Assembly (NCBI GenBank): GCA_016930895.1
Contig: JAFGFV010000019.1
Span: forward strand, 1 to 6,942
Direction of reading: 5' to 3'
DNA length: 6,942 nucleotides
From: Spirochaetales bacterium
Lineage (GTDB): Bacteria > Spirochaetota > Spirochaetia > SZUA-6 > DRHE01
Made by a program: the position numbers and the translations under genes. Positions 1 to 6,394 of this stretch are shown here, one piece after another (the stretch's first letter is position 1; each line of letters starts with the position of its first letter). The notes below the pieces were generated by a model. That model was given only the letters and a program-made list of their open reading frames with translations, did no database searches and was not told where the DNA came from.

Positions 1-36
1 CGAGGGAAGCGACAGGCAGCCTCAGGCCGTTGGAGT

Positions 37-63
37 ATGCAGGAACCTGCATGATGACCTGCA
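37..63. promoter_or_regulatory. Candidate operator of the toxin-antitoxin module
   Basis: A perfect 16-nt palindrome, ATGCAGG-AA-CCTGCAT, occupies 37-52. A third half-site CCTGCA follows at 58-63, exactly 12 nt after the CCTGCA at 46-51. It lies just upstream of the putative -35 box of the antitoxin-toxin pair. Known of the family: MazE/AbrB-type antitoxins and their toxin complexes usually repress their own promoter by binding palindromes. That this palindrome is the operator is inference. There is no T tract after it, so a terminator of an upstream gene is unlikely. Confidence 0.4.
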
Positions 64-75
64 CGACGAGCGTTC

Positions 76-105
76 TTGACGAGCCCCCACCAGACGCTGT
101 ACCTT
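76..105 (+). promoter_or_regulatory. Possible sigma70 promoter of the toxin-antitoxin operon
   Basis: TTGACG at 76-81 matches the -35 consensus at five of six positions. TACCTT at 100-105 is a weak -10 (three of six), with 18-nt spacing. A start near 112 would leave a leader of about 65 nt before the antitoxin ATG at 177. The position between the palindrome and the antitoxin gene supports the call, but the -10 box is poor. Confidence 0.3.
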
Positions 106-176
106 CTGAGGAAGGATGTAAGGAAACAGGGACTCTTTGTTTCTTTGTGGCAGAGCCCGTTTCCGAGGTCGGTGCC

Positions 177-401
177 ATGACACGAAACACAGTCACCAGC
201 ACGGTCTCCTCCAAGGGGCAGACCACCCTGCCGGTCAAGGTGCGCAAGGCCCTCGGGGTCCAGAGCGGCGACGTGATCCTGTACGAGATCGGGGAGGAGC
301 AGGTCCGCATCCGCAAAGCCCGGCCCCTGGACCTGAGTTGGGCCCGGGCCCTGGAGAGCGCGTTGGACGAATGGAACGACCCGGACGATGACGATCTGTG
401 A
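177..401 (+). CDS. Antitoxin, AbrB/MazE-like SpoVT-AbrB domain protein
   Basis: Small DNA-binding antitoxin of 74 residues, expected to neutralise the toxin encoded next to it and to repress their shared promoter. Residues 6-46 form the swapped-hairpin AbrB-type domain, with the family signature TVSSKGQTTLP at 9-19, then VRKALGV and GDVILYEI. The C-terminal part (about 50-74) is a short helix-prone segment (LSWARALESALDEW) ending in a run of acidic residues. This is typical of the region that wraps around and blocks the toxin. The ATG at 177 is chosen because the family begins a few residues before the TVSSKGQ motif and GAGG sits at 165-168, 8 nt upstream. The frame stays open back to an ATG at 30, but those 49 extra residues (many Cys, Pro and Met) look non-coding. 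The stop overlaps the toxin start by 14 nt, so the two are probably co-translated. Confidence 0.85.
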   Translation: MTRNTVTSTVSSKGQTTLPVKVRKALGVQSGDVILYEIGEEQVRIRKARPLDLSWARALESALDEWNDPDDDDL

Positions 402-723
402 CCGCTTCGACGTCGTCGAGGTGCCGTTCCCCTTCAGCGATGCCCCGCGGGCCAAGCGGCGCAAGGCCCTGGTGCTGTCTTCCCGCGACTTCAACGAAGG
501 CAACTCCAGCAGCGTGCTCATGATGATCACCAGCGCCGCCCGGAGTCGCTGGCTCGGTGACGTAAGCATCGAGCGTTGGCGGGAAGCGGGACTGCGCAAG
601 CCCTGCGTGGCACGGCCCAAGCTCTTCACCCTGGACAACCGCCTGATCCTGTCCAAGGCAGGAGCGCTCGCGGAGGAGGACCGGCGGCGCGTGGTCGCCA
701 CTCTCCGCGGCGCCCTTCCTTAG
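388..723 (+). CDS. Toxin, MazF/PemK-like mRNA interferase family
   Basis: Predicted growth-inhibiting toxin of 111 residues, the usual MazF/PemK length. Family members are ribosome-independent or ribosome-associated endoribonucleases that cut mRNA at short sequences. Visible family features: the first strands FDVVEVPFPFSD (7-18) followed by basic residues and the core strand KALVLSS (26-32); FNEG (35-38); the strand VLMMITS (43-49); a mid-region GLRKPCVARPKLFTLDN (69-84), equivalent to the family's GL..S.....+..id segment; then the ILSKAGAL element and a C-terminal helix. The ATG at 388 lies inside the antitoxin gene, 14 nt before its stop. No good ribosome binding site precedes it, so translation probably depends on coupling to the antitoxin. 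The Ser common in the segment after GL is Cys73 here. The cleavage specificity cannot be read from the sequence. Confidence 0.83.
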   Translation: MTICDRFDVVEVPFPFSDAPRAKRRKALVLSSRDFNEGNSSSVLMMITSAARSRWLGDVSIERWREAGLRKPCVARPKLFTLDNRLILSKAGALAEEDRRRVVATLRGALP

Positions 724-930
724 TCCCACTCTCCAGTCGGCCTGCGATCCCACCCTGCTGCAGCGTTTCTTCCGCCGGGGGATCACCAGCGGCGCCCTCA
801 AGATGTAGCGACGGAGCGCGGGGCGGGACGGCAGGCCGCGGGACGGCAGACAGGGGCACGGCGCGACGGGCCACCACCACACGCCGCGGGCCACCACCTC
901 CAGTGACGTTTCGGAGCGCCGCTTTCTGCC
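724..930. other. Intergenic stretch after the toxin, no gene seen
   Basis: No frame here looks like a protein. The stretch is very GC-rich and contains two short direct repeats: GCGGGACGGCAG at 823-834 and 838-849, and GGGCCACCACC at 868-878 and 888-898. No hairpin followed by a T tract is visible, so a terminator for the toxin operon is not identified. Confidence 0.5.
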
Positions 931-1003
931 CCCGGCGGCTATCCCGCGCAGCAAATCTCGCACAGCTGTCCGCGCGCCGACCGATTGACACAAGTCGCGG
1001 AAA
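931..1003 (+). repeat. Degenerate direct repeat, copy 1 (partner at 6658-6717)
   Basis: This stretch aligns with 6658-6717 in the same orientation. From left to right the shared blocks are CCCGGCGG, CGCGCAGC, an ATCT-centred segment ending in CAG, then CCGATTGACAC, three differing bases, and TCGCGGAAA. By hand count about 47 of 58 aligned columns agree, with a 2-nt gap and a 15-nt extra segment at 966-980 in this copy. The last 23 nt (981-1003) match 20 of 23. The pattern suits two decayed ends of one mobile element or a dispersed repeat family. Element identity is not established. Confidence 0.5.
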
Positions 1004-1388
1004 TCAGACGTGGCTTTCGGATCCTGAAGCTCCTGGAGCCTGTCCATCTCCATGTGCATGACTTCCTGCTACTGGCGTCCGATACCCCTGCCCTATGCCC
1101 GGCTGCCGGCGTCGAACAGGATGTCACCTCATAGGATCTCCCGCGGCCTGACAACAGCCTGGGCAAGGTGATAGCGCTCTGCCGGATTCACCCGTCAGTG
1201 CAGGATGTGGGCGATGCGTTCGCGCTCGAAGCTCGGCCGAGCCCCGAGAGCTTCCCGGGCCCAGACCCACCCGTTTCTTCCGAAGCCTGCGCCGAGCCTC
1301 GTCTCCACCGCCTCCAGGTCAGTCCGACCCGTGTAGAACGGACTATCGTTGGTGGACCATCCGCGCGGCCGGGTGTCCGCTGGGCCGC
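1004..1388 (-). pseudogene. Apparent decayed coding frame of unknown function
   Basis: On the minus strand, one frame running from about 1388 down to about 1004 reads like a protein: mixed charged and hydrophobic residues, with segments such as FYTGRTDLEAVETRLG, GFGRNGWVWAREALG, ERYHLAQAVVRPREIL and HMEMDRLQELQDP. It is broken in the same frame by TGA at 1195-1197, TGA at 1129-1131, TAG at 1093-1095 and TAG at 1069-1071. Each stop can arise from one C-to-T change (CGA to TGA, CAG to TAG), as expected of an old inactivated gene without frameshifts. No start codon or family is recognised. The frame enters from the end of the upstream co-oriented gene, so any original 5' end is lost. In GC-rich DNA, open frames can arise by chance, so this stays tentative. 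The 3' limit given here is arbitrary and abuts the repeat. Confidence 0.35.
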
Positions 1389-1958
1389 TCAGTAGACCTG
1401 GTCGGCCGCAGGTGCGAGAGCTCGCCGGACGAGCGTGCGGCTCCGTCGCTGGAGCAGGTAGGCCACCAGGTCGAAGCTGAAGAGAAACCCGCCCTGCAGC
1501 ACAAGGGACCATCCGTACCCCTCGAGGCGGTCGCTCTGGTCGGGCTTCCGCCGCGCGAGCTCGGTCAGGTACAGGCCGGCCATGATGTAGCCCACGTCCA
1601 GGCCGGCGTTGAACAGCAAGGTCTTCTCGAGCCTGTGCTGCGCCTCGATCGCGGCGAACAGATCCGGACTGGGCTCCGCCCGGAGGGAACCGGCCAGCCC
1701 GAATCCGGCCAGCGCCAGGTTCACGGTGTTCCAGATGGCGTTCATTTCATGGAAGTGCCGGGCGCTGCCGTCGGTCGTGAAGGAAAGCACGCCGCCCGTG
1801 CCTATGTTGGCAAAGGCCCAGGAGCCCAGAGTGATCATGGCCGCGGTATTGACCCGGTTCCTCCGGGCATCGATTGCTTCGGGACCAACCGGTTCGGCGG
1901 CGGGACGCGCCGCGATCGCCGCTAATCCAAGCAACACGGCCGCCAGGCGCTTGTTCAT
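1389..1958 (-). CDS. Small multi-pass membrane protein resembling DUF6992
   Basis: Predicted 189-residue inner-membrane protein of unknown function. The first 20 or so residues (MNKRLAAVLLGLAAIAARPA) look like a signal peptide or signal anchor. Four hydrophobic segments follow, at about 38-58, 76-92, 114-133 and 148-170, and the tail is basic. The motifs VNTAAMITLGSWAFANIGTG (36-55) and HEMNAIWNTVNLALAGFG (70-87) resemble the pattern I associate with DUF6992 proteins: an NT..M..LG.WA.AN.. stretch, then a FH.MN..WN.VNL..A stretch. That assignment is from memory. The ATG at 1956-1958 is favoured by GGAGG at 1964-1968, 5 nt upstream, and by the signal-like start. The open frame continues to 2273, but only as an antisense-like shadow of the neighbouring DUF427 gene. 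It lies 59 nt downstream of that gene on the same strand, so read-through is plausible. Confidence 0.72.
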   Translation of the reverse strand: MNKRLAAVLLGLAAIAARPAAEPVGPEAIDARRNRVNTAAMITLGSWAFANIGTGGVLSFTTDGSARHFHEMNAIWNTVNLALAGFGLAGSLRAEPSPDLFAAIEAQHRLEKTLLFNAGLDVGYIMAGLYLTELARRKPDQSDRLEGYGWSLVLQGGFLFSFDLVAYLLQRRSRTLVRRALAPAADQVY

Positions 1959-2017
1959 CGACACCTCCCTTGCCTTCGGCTTCGAGTTTTCCTGGTGGGT
2001 CCGAAGATCTCGGCGGC

Positions 2018-2530
2018 CTACCAGCCGACGGTGCCCGGAGCACCCTTGAAAGGACCGACTACGTCGCGCGTGATCCACCCGCCGTAGAACTCTCCCTCCT
2101 GGGGTCGCACCAATTCCCCGTCCACGGTGCACGAGTCCATGGCCCTGGGATAGAAGGCCACGTGGTCCCGAATCGCCGCGTACGCCGGGTCCGGCTCGGG
2201 GTAGCTCCAGGCGGCCCGGCGAGCCACCCTGCCTCCCGCCGCCACCGTGTGGTACCGGGCCCGGCCCTTCCACTCGCAGTAGGAGGATCCAGACTCGGCC
2301 TGCAGGAACTCCATTCGGATGTCCGCGGGAGGTATGTAGTACACCGGAGGGTGGCTGGTTTCGAGAGCCCGGAAAGCCCTGCGGGTATCGGCGATGAGCT
2401 CCCCGGCAAACTCGACCCGGAGATGGCGGCTGCAGCTCTCAAGCCGGGGCGGCCGAGGGTAGTCCCAGACGGACTCCTCTCCCGCACCGGGCTGGACTCG
2501 CTCGAAGCCTCTCTGCTTCCTGGCGCTCAC
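2018..2530 (-). CDS. DUF427 domain-containing protein
   Basis: A 170-residue protein that is full length for the longer form of the DUF427 family (Pfam PF04248, also called NTP_transf_9), whose biochemical role is not established. Family landmarks are clear: ESVWDYPRPPRLE at 19-31, FAGELIADTRRAFRALETSH at 41-60, PPVYYIPPADIRMEFL at 61-76, CEWKGRARYHTV at 85-96, AAWSYPEPDPAY at 106-117, RDHVAFYP at 121-128, CTVDGELVRPQ at 134-144, and a closing FYGGWITRDVVGPFKGAPGT segment at 148-167. No signal peptide or membrane span is seen, so it is probably cytoplasmic. The start is GTG at 2528-2530, giving the usual short run of residues before ESVWDYP; only a poor ribosome binding site precedes it. It follows the 2Fe-2S gene by 96 nt on the same strand. 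Whether it serves the hydroxylase is not shown. Confidence 0.88.
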   Translation of the reverse strand: MSARKQRGFERVQPGAGEESVWDYPRPPRLESCSRHLRVEFAGELIADTRRAFRALETSHPPVYYIPPADIRMEFLQAESGSSYCEWKGRARYHTVAAGGRVARRAAWSYPEPDPAYAAIRDHVAFYPRAMDSCTVDGELVRPQEGEFYGGWITRDVVGPFKGAPGTVGW

Positions 2531-2630
2531 GATCGGTACCGTCCAGACAAGAAGCTACTGCATCGCCGCTGCCCCGGGCAAGTCCGGCACCCGCAAGGAG
2601 CGCCCGAGCGCCGATCATCACGAGCTTCAC
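2439..2630 (-). CDS. Possible small coupled ORF with signal-like start
   Basis: A 63-residue frame begins with GTG at 2628-2630, overlapping the TGA of the 2Fe-2S gene (2627-2629) as GTGA. It is preceded by GGAGAG at 2639-2644, 8 nt upstream. The first residues (KLVMIGARALLAGAGLARG) are hydrophobic with a leading Lys, like a short signal or membrane segment. From residue 34 on it overlaps the DUF427 gene in another frame and reads as a low-complexity Arg/Ala stretch, so a full-length product is doubtful. It may be a coupling leader for DUF427, a decayed gene start, or chance. Confidence 0.2.
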   Translation of the reverse strand: MKLVMIGARALLAGAGLARGSGDAVASCLDGTDRERQEAERLRASPARCGRGVRLGLPSAAPA

Positions 2631-3118
2631 CGCAGCCCCTCTCCGTTCCTCGAGCCCGCCCTGGCGGCCGACCTGACCGCACGTTCGATGCCTTCGTACC
2701 CCGTGCAACGGCACAGGTTTGACTCCAGCCACAGGCGCATCTGCTCCTCGGAGGGATCGGGGTGGGACTCCAGGAGCGCGTGTGCGTTCACCAGGAAGCC
2801 GGCGGTGCAGAATCCGCACTGAAAGCCCCCCTCCTCGAGAAACGCCTGCCGCAGCCCCTCTGCCTGCAGGCCCTCCGCGGTCAGGACCGTCGCTCCGTCG
2901 GCTTCCACCGCCGGCACGAGACACGACTTGACCGGCCGGCCTTCCAGCAGCACGGTGCATGCGCCGCAATCCCCGTTCCCGCACCCCTGCTTGGCCCCCA
3001 TCAGGCCGAGATGCTCCCGGAGGAGCTCCAGGAGAGTCTCCCCCGCCCCCACCAGGACGCTCCGCTTTTCTCCGTTCACACGCAAGCCGATCCGCACATC
3101 CCCGCGGTAGCGCTTCAT
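2627..3118 (-). CDS. Molybdenum hydroxylase 2Fe-2S subunit
   Basis: The 163-residue iron-sulfur subunit of a xanthine dehydrogenase / CO dehydrogenase-type enzyme (small subunit, like XdhC of E. coli or CoxS). It carries electrons from the molybdenum cofactor to FAD in the cytoplasm. The N-terminal plant-ferredoxin-like domain binds one cluster through Cys46, Cys51, Cys54 and Cys66 (C-x4-C-x2-C-x11-C, in GCGNGDCGACTV). The C-terminal helical domain binds the second through Cys101, Cys104, Cys136 and Cys138 (QCGFCTAGF and CRCTGYEGI). All eight cluster ligands are present, and the length is normal for the family. The ATG at 3116-3118 overlaps the TGA of the FAD gene as ATGA and is preceded by GGAGG at 3124-3128, 5 nt away. 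This beats the in-frame upstream ATG at 3160, which would lie deep in the FAD gene and add 14 residues not typical of the family. The short basic tail is ordinary. Confidence 0.95.
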   Translation of the reverse strand: MKRYRGDVRIGLRVNGEKRSVLVGAGETLLELLREHLGLMGAKQGCGNGDCGACTVLLEGRPVKSCLVPAVEADGATVLTAEGLQAEGLRQAFLEEGGFQCGFCTAGFLVNAHALLESHPDPSEEQMRLWLESNLCRCTGYEGIERAVRSAARAGSRNGEGLR

Positions 3119-3981
3119 GTGGCCCTCCCCCTCGCTGTCCCGGCGCTCGGTCCCTGCCACAGCCGCTCCAGTCCCTCCCGCACCAGGCTCTCCAGCAGGA
3201 AGGCCCGATACTCAACGGAGGACCGGAAGTCCCCCTTGATCCGGTCGCGCAGACCGGACACCACCCCCCGGGCAAGAGCCGCCGGCTCGCCCGCGGGGTC
3301 CCGCAGCGCGCTCTCCAGCTCATCCGGCCGAAGCGGATACCCGCAGGCCCCTCCGACCGCCAGCCTCGGGCCCGTCGGCCCGGCGAGGAGGCACACCGTC
3401 ACCAGAGGGTAATCCACCCGGGTCCCCCGCTCGCGGCGGCCGTGGAACCACCGGGCATGCGCAGCCTCGGCGGGTACCCGCACCCGGACCAGGAACTGCC
3501 CCGGGACCAGCTCGAGCTGGCGCGCGAACACCTGGAGCAGGGAGACCCTCCGGAGTCCCGCCGGGCCATACAGCTCCACCTCGGCCTCCGCCACCAGGAG
3601 GGCGAGGACGGTTTCCCGGTACGGCAGGCGGCCGGCGATGTTGCCCCCCAGGCTCAGGCGGTTGCGCACCGTGTGGTCCGCGACCCGGCCGGCGGCGGCA
3701 GAGAGCAAGGGAAAGTGGTCCGCCTCGACGATCTCGTTCAGCGCCAGCGCCGCCCCAAACACCAGCTCGCCCCCCTCCGGGCCGAGCTCACGGCACTGGG
3801 GAATGCCCTTGAGGTCGATCAGGACATCCGGGTGGATCCTGCCCCGACGGGCCAAGGACAGGATCTCGGTACCTCCGGCGTAGAACTGGGGATCGCGTCC
3901 CTGGGCACGCGCCTCGGCAAAGGCCGCGGCGGCCTCTTCCAGGGTCTCGGGCCTGAGTAGCTCAACCTGCCCCAGGATCAT
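3115..3981 (-). CDS. Molybdenum hydroxylase FAD-binding subunit
   Basis: The 288-residue flavoprotein subunit (medium subunit, like XdhB or CoxM), which takes electrons from the 2Fe-2S clusters onto FAD and passes them to NAD, a quinone or another acceptor not evident here. The FAD-binding domain shows YAGGTEIL (34-41), DLKGIPQCREL (56-66) and LGGNIAGRLPYRE (111-123). These correspond to the family's AGGTDL and GGN.A loops around the flavin. The C-terminal domain follows, with VGGACGYPLR and the closing DFRSSVEYRAFLLESLV segment, equivalent to the family's YR...L..L.... end. The ATG at 3979-3981 is chosen because AGGAGG stands at 3988-3993, 6 nt upstream, and because FAD subunits begin directly with a strand leading to RP.(S/T)LEEA. 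An in-frame ATG at 4026 would add 15 unlikely residues. The start lies 20 nt inside the large-subunit gene, and the stop overlaps the 2Fe-2S start, so all three subunits are probably translationally coupled. Confidence 0.94.
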   Translation of the reverse strand: MILGQVELLRPETLEEAAAAFAEARAQGRDPQFYAGGTEILSLARRGRIHPDVLIDLKGIPQCRELGPEGGELVFGAALALNEIVEADHFPLLSAAAGRVADHTVRNRLSLGGNIAGRLPYRETVLALLVAEAEVELYGPAGLRRVSLLQVFARQLELVPGQFLVRVRVPAEAAHARWFHGRRERGTRVDYPLVTVCLLAGPTGPRLAVGGACGYPLRPDELESALRDPAGEPAALARGVVSGLRDRIKGDFRSSVEYRAFLLESLVREGLERLWQGPSAGTARGRAT

Positions 3982-6394
3982 GGCCCGCCTCCTGCCCTTC
4001 ACGCCGGCGCCCCCGGCCTTCTCCACTCTCCGTCGGACGGTCCCCGCCCACGGCTCCTGCCTCCCGGAGGGTCCGCCAGACCTCCTCGCGGGTAAGGGGC
4101 AGCTGGTTCAACTGCACCCCGGCCGCCCGGGAGAGGGCCCCCGCAAGGGCTCCCGGGATGCCGAGGACCCCCTGCTCGCCCAGGCCCCGGGCGCCGTACG
4201 GGCCGTCGGCCTGAGGGGTTTCCAAAAAACCCACGAAGTAGCGGGGGTGATCCCCGAAGCGGGGAATCTTGAAATCCCGCAGAGACCCGTTGAGCAGCCG
4301 CCCCCGGCCGTCGAAGGCGAATGCCTCACTGGCAGCGAACCCCAGAGCCATAGCCATGGCTCCCACCACCTGCCCCCGCGCCAGGCCTGGATTGACCACC
4401 CGGCCCACGTCCATGCAGCAGGCGGCCCGCAGCACCCGGTAGGCTCCCTCCCGCGGCGAGAGCTCCACCTCCACGCCCTCGGCCCCCAGGGTCCATTCCA
4501 GCCCCGGGCGACCCTCGCCGGTCTGCGGATCGATACCGGTAAGGTTGCAGGCGATGTACCGGCCCGTCCCGATAACCGGCCCGCCGATCGAGCTCCCGTC
4601 GGGATAGCTGTACCCCAGCGCCACCTCGGAGAGCTCGAGACCCCGGTCCGGGTCATCGCGCAGGAACACCCGGCCGCCGGCAACCTCCAGCTCGGCGGCG
4701 GAGCAGCTCAGGACCTCGGCGGCTACCCGGCGAATCTGTGCCGCGGCGTCGTCGCAGGCTTCCAGGACAGCGCGCCCGGCCATGAACAGAGAACGACTGG
4801 CCGCCGTGGTCCAGTCGTGGGGGCTGCGATCGGTCATTACCTCCCGCACCACATGTACTTTGTCCGGCGCCAGGCCCAGCCGCTCGGCTACAATCTGTAC
4901 CAGACCCGTCTGGGCTCCTTCCCCGATCTCGACGATGCCCGTGATCAGGTTCACGCTGCCGTCGTCGTTGAAGCTGAGGATCGCCCCGGCGCCGGCGTTG
5001 GGCGGCACCGCGGGGGCTTTCCAGAAACAGCTCACGCTCTTGGCCCGCACCGTGCCGTCGGGCTGCTCGATGCGGGCCCCTTCCTCCCACTCCAGCCGCT
5101 CGGCCACGCGCCGGATGCAGGCGGGCAGATTGCCCGTGCTGCCGTCGAGAACCTGCCGGCTCGGCGTGGTATCCCCCGGCAGCACTGCGTTGATCAGGCG
5201 CAGGCGCACCGGGTCGATGCCCATGGCGTCCGCAAGGAGGTCTACCGCCCGCTCCATCGCAAAGGCGAGCTCGATGTGCCCGAAGCCGCGATATGCGGTG
5301 GCGAAGGGGCGGTTGGTGTACACGCACACGGAGTCGGCGTGGACGTTGGGGATCCGGTACGGTCCGGTACAGGCGTAGCCGGCCGCGCGGCTTACGTTGA
5401 CGGCGTAGTCGGCATACCCGCCGGTGTCGAAGAGAAACAGGATTTCGGCGGCCGTGAACCGCCCGTCCCGGGCGGCCCCCAGCTTGACCCGGGCTTCCAG
5501 CCCCGGGCGGCCCGGAGAGGCTGCCATGTCCTGCTCCCGGGAGTTGGCCAGGCGCACGGGCCTTCCGCCGAGCCGGCGGGACAGGAGGTAGGCGAGGGCC
5601 TCCAGCTGGATTCCCGCCTTCCCGCCGAAGCCGCCCCCGACGGCAGGGGCCACAACGGTGATTTTGCCCACCGGGATCGAGAAGTGCCGGGCCAGGAGAG
5701 CGCGAACCACGAAAGGACTCTGGGTGGAGGAGCGGACCACGACCCGTCCGTCGGGCAGGATCTCGGCGAACGCGGCCCGGGGCTCCATGGCCGCATGATC
5801 GCCGGAGGGAAAGCGGAAGGTGCCCTCGATGACCCTATCCGCCTCCCGGAAGCCCGCGGCTGGATCGCCCTTGCGGATCCGGGTACGGTGGGCCACGTTG
5901 CTGCCGGGCTCCGGAAGAATGGCCTGGATGTGGTCGTACTCCGCCATGTCGGGATGGACGAGGGGCGCTCCGGGGCTGAGGGCCTCGGCAACGCTCCCCA
6001 CCCCGGGCAGAGGCTCGTAGTCGACCACCACCCGGAAAGCGGCCTCACGGGCGAGCGCCTCGCTGTCAGCCACGACCGCACTCACCGGCTCCCCGAAGTG
6101 CCGCACCACGTCTGTCGCAAGGGGAGGCCTGTCTCCCAGATAGATGCCGATTCTCACTGGAAAGTCCGCGCCGCAGAACACGCCCCGGACCCCCGGAAGG
6201 GCGAGCGCCGGCCCCGCCTCTATTCGACGAATGCGGGCGTGGGCATGGGGGCTGACCACCAGCGCGGCATGGAGCAGCCCCGGAGGGCGGTAGTCGTCGC
6301 AGTAGCGTGCCCGCGCGTGGATCTTCTCCGCGCCGTCCCTACGGGGAAGAGAAACGCCGATGAAAGTGCCGTCGCCCCGGTCGCCGTCGGTCAT
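3962..6394 (-). CDS. Molybdenum hydroxylase, molybdopterin-binding large subunit (xanthine dehydrogenase family)
   Basis: The 810-residue catalytic subunit of a molybdenum hydroxylase, with the molybdopterin cofactor at its core. Family members hydroxylate N-heterocycles, aldehydes or other carbon centres using water. Order of landmarks: IGVSLPRRDGAEKIHARARY (12-31) and the a/b hammerhead domain; GEPVSAVVAD (101-110); HAAMEPRAAFAE (200-211); the cofactor loop GGGFGGK (253-259); TAYRGFGH (366-373) with Arg369 matching the substrate-site Arg of xanthine oxidase; GIVEIGEGAQTGLVQIVAE (486-504); TTAASRSLFMAG (529-540); MDVGRVVNPG (661-670); and GPYGARGLGEQG (731-742) with Glu740, the catalytic base. 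Two positions are odd: Ala260 follows GGGFGGK where xanthine oxidases have Glu, and Glu492 replaces Gln in the usual GQG cofactor motif. The substrate is therefore not assigned. The ATG at 6392-6394 gives the usual N-terminus, but no clear ribosome binding site precedes it. The last 30 or so residues are a hydrophilic extension over the next gene. Gene order matches E. coli xdhABC. No maturation factor is nearby. Confidence 0.94.
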   Translation of the reverse strand: MTDGDRGDGTFIGVSLPRRDGAEKIHARARYCDDYRPPGLLHAALVVSPHAHARIRRIEAGPALALPGVRGVFCGADFPVRIGIYLGDRPPLATDVVRHFGEPVSAVVADSEALAREAAFRVVVDYEPLPGVGSVAEALSPGAPLVHPDMAEYDHIQAILPEPGSNVAHRTRIRKGDPAAGFREADRVIEGTFRFPSGDHAAMEPRAAFAEILPDGRVVVRSSTQSPFVVRALLARHFSIPVGKITVVAPAVGGGFGGKAGIQLEALAYLLSRRLGGRPVRLANSREQDMAASPGRPGLEARVKLGAARDGRFTAAEILFLFDTGGYADYAVNVSRAAGYACTGPYRIPNVHADSVCVYTNRPFATAYRGFGHIELAFAMERAVDLLADAMGIDPVRLRLINAVLPGDTTPSRQVLDGSTGNLPACIRRVAERLEWEEGARIEQPDGTVRAKSVSCFWKAPAVPPNAGAGAILSFNDDGSVNLITGIVEIGEGAQTGLVQIVAERLGLAPDKVHVVREVMTDRSPHDWTTAASRSLFMAGRAVLEACDDAAAQIRRVAAEVLSCSAAELEVAGGRVFLRDDPDRGLELSEVALGYSYPDGSSIGGPVIGTGRYIACNLTGIDPQTGEGRPGLEWTLGAEGVEVELSPREGAYRVLRAACCMDVGRVVNPGLARGQVVGAMAMALGFAASEAFAFDGRGRLLNGSLRDFKIPRFGDHPRYFVGFLETPQADGPYGARGLGEQGVLGIPGALAGALSRAAGVQLNQLPLTREEVWRTLREAGAVGGDRPTESGEGRGRRREGQEAGHDPGAG

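Noticed and set aside
30..176. A 49-residue N-terminal extension of the antitoxin from an ATG at 30
   Set aside because: The residues are Cys/Met/Pro-rich and unlike the family, the stretch contains the palindrome and promoter, and the ATG at 177 has a ribosome binding site and the right length.
823..898. Short tandem-like repeats GCGGGACGGCAG (x2) and GGGCCACCACC (x2)
   Set aside because: Only two copies of each, in very GC-rich low-complexity DNA, with no dyad or regular array. A CRISPR or iteron reading is not supported.
235..1059. A 274-residue minus-strand frame
   Set aside because: Its lower part is antisense to the toxin-antitoxin genes and the middle is low-complexity Arg/Pro/Ala. 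Only the stretch above about 1004 may belong to the decayed frame.
1365..1388. Hairpin GCGGCC / GGCCGC directly after the DUF6992-like stop
   Set aside because: Six GC pairs with a 12-nt loop but no T tract on the minus strand. In DNA this GC-rich such short pairings are common, so it is not called a terminator.
1168..1395. A 75-residue plus-strand frame starting MIALCRIHP
   Set aside because: Pro- and Ser-rich with no family features. The opposite strand reads more like protein over the same bases.
1959..2273. N-terminal extension of the DUF6992-like gene to 2273
   Set aside because: It overlaps the well-supported DUF427 gene in another frame and is Arg/Gly-rich. The ATG at 1958 has GGAGG and a signal-like start.
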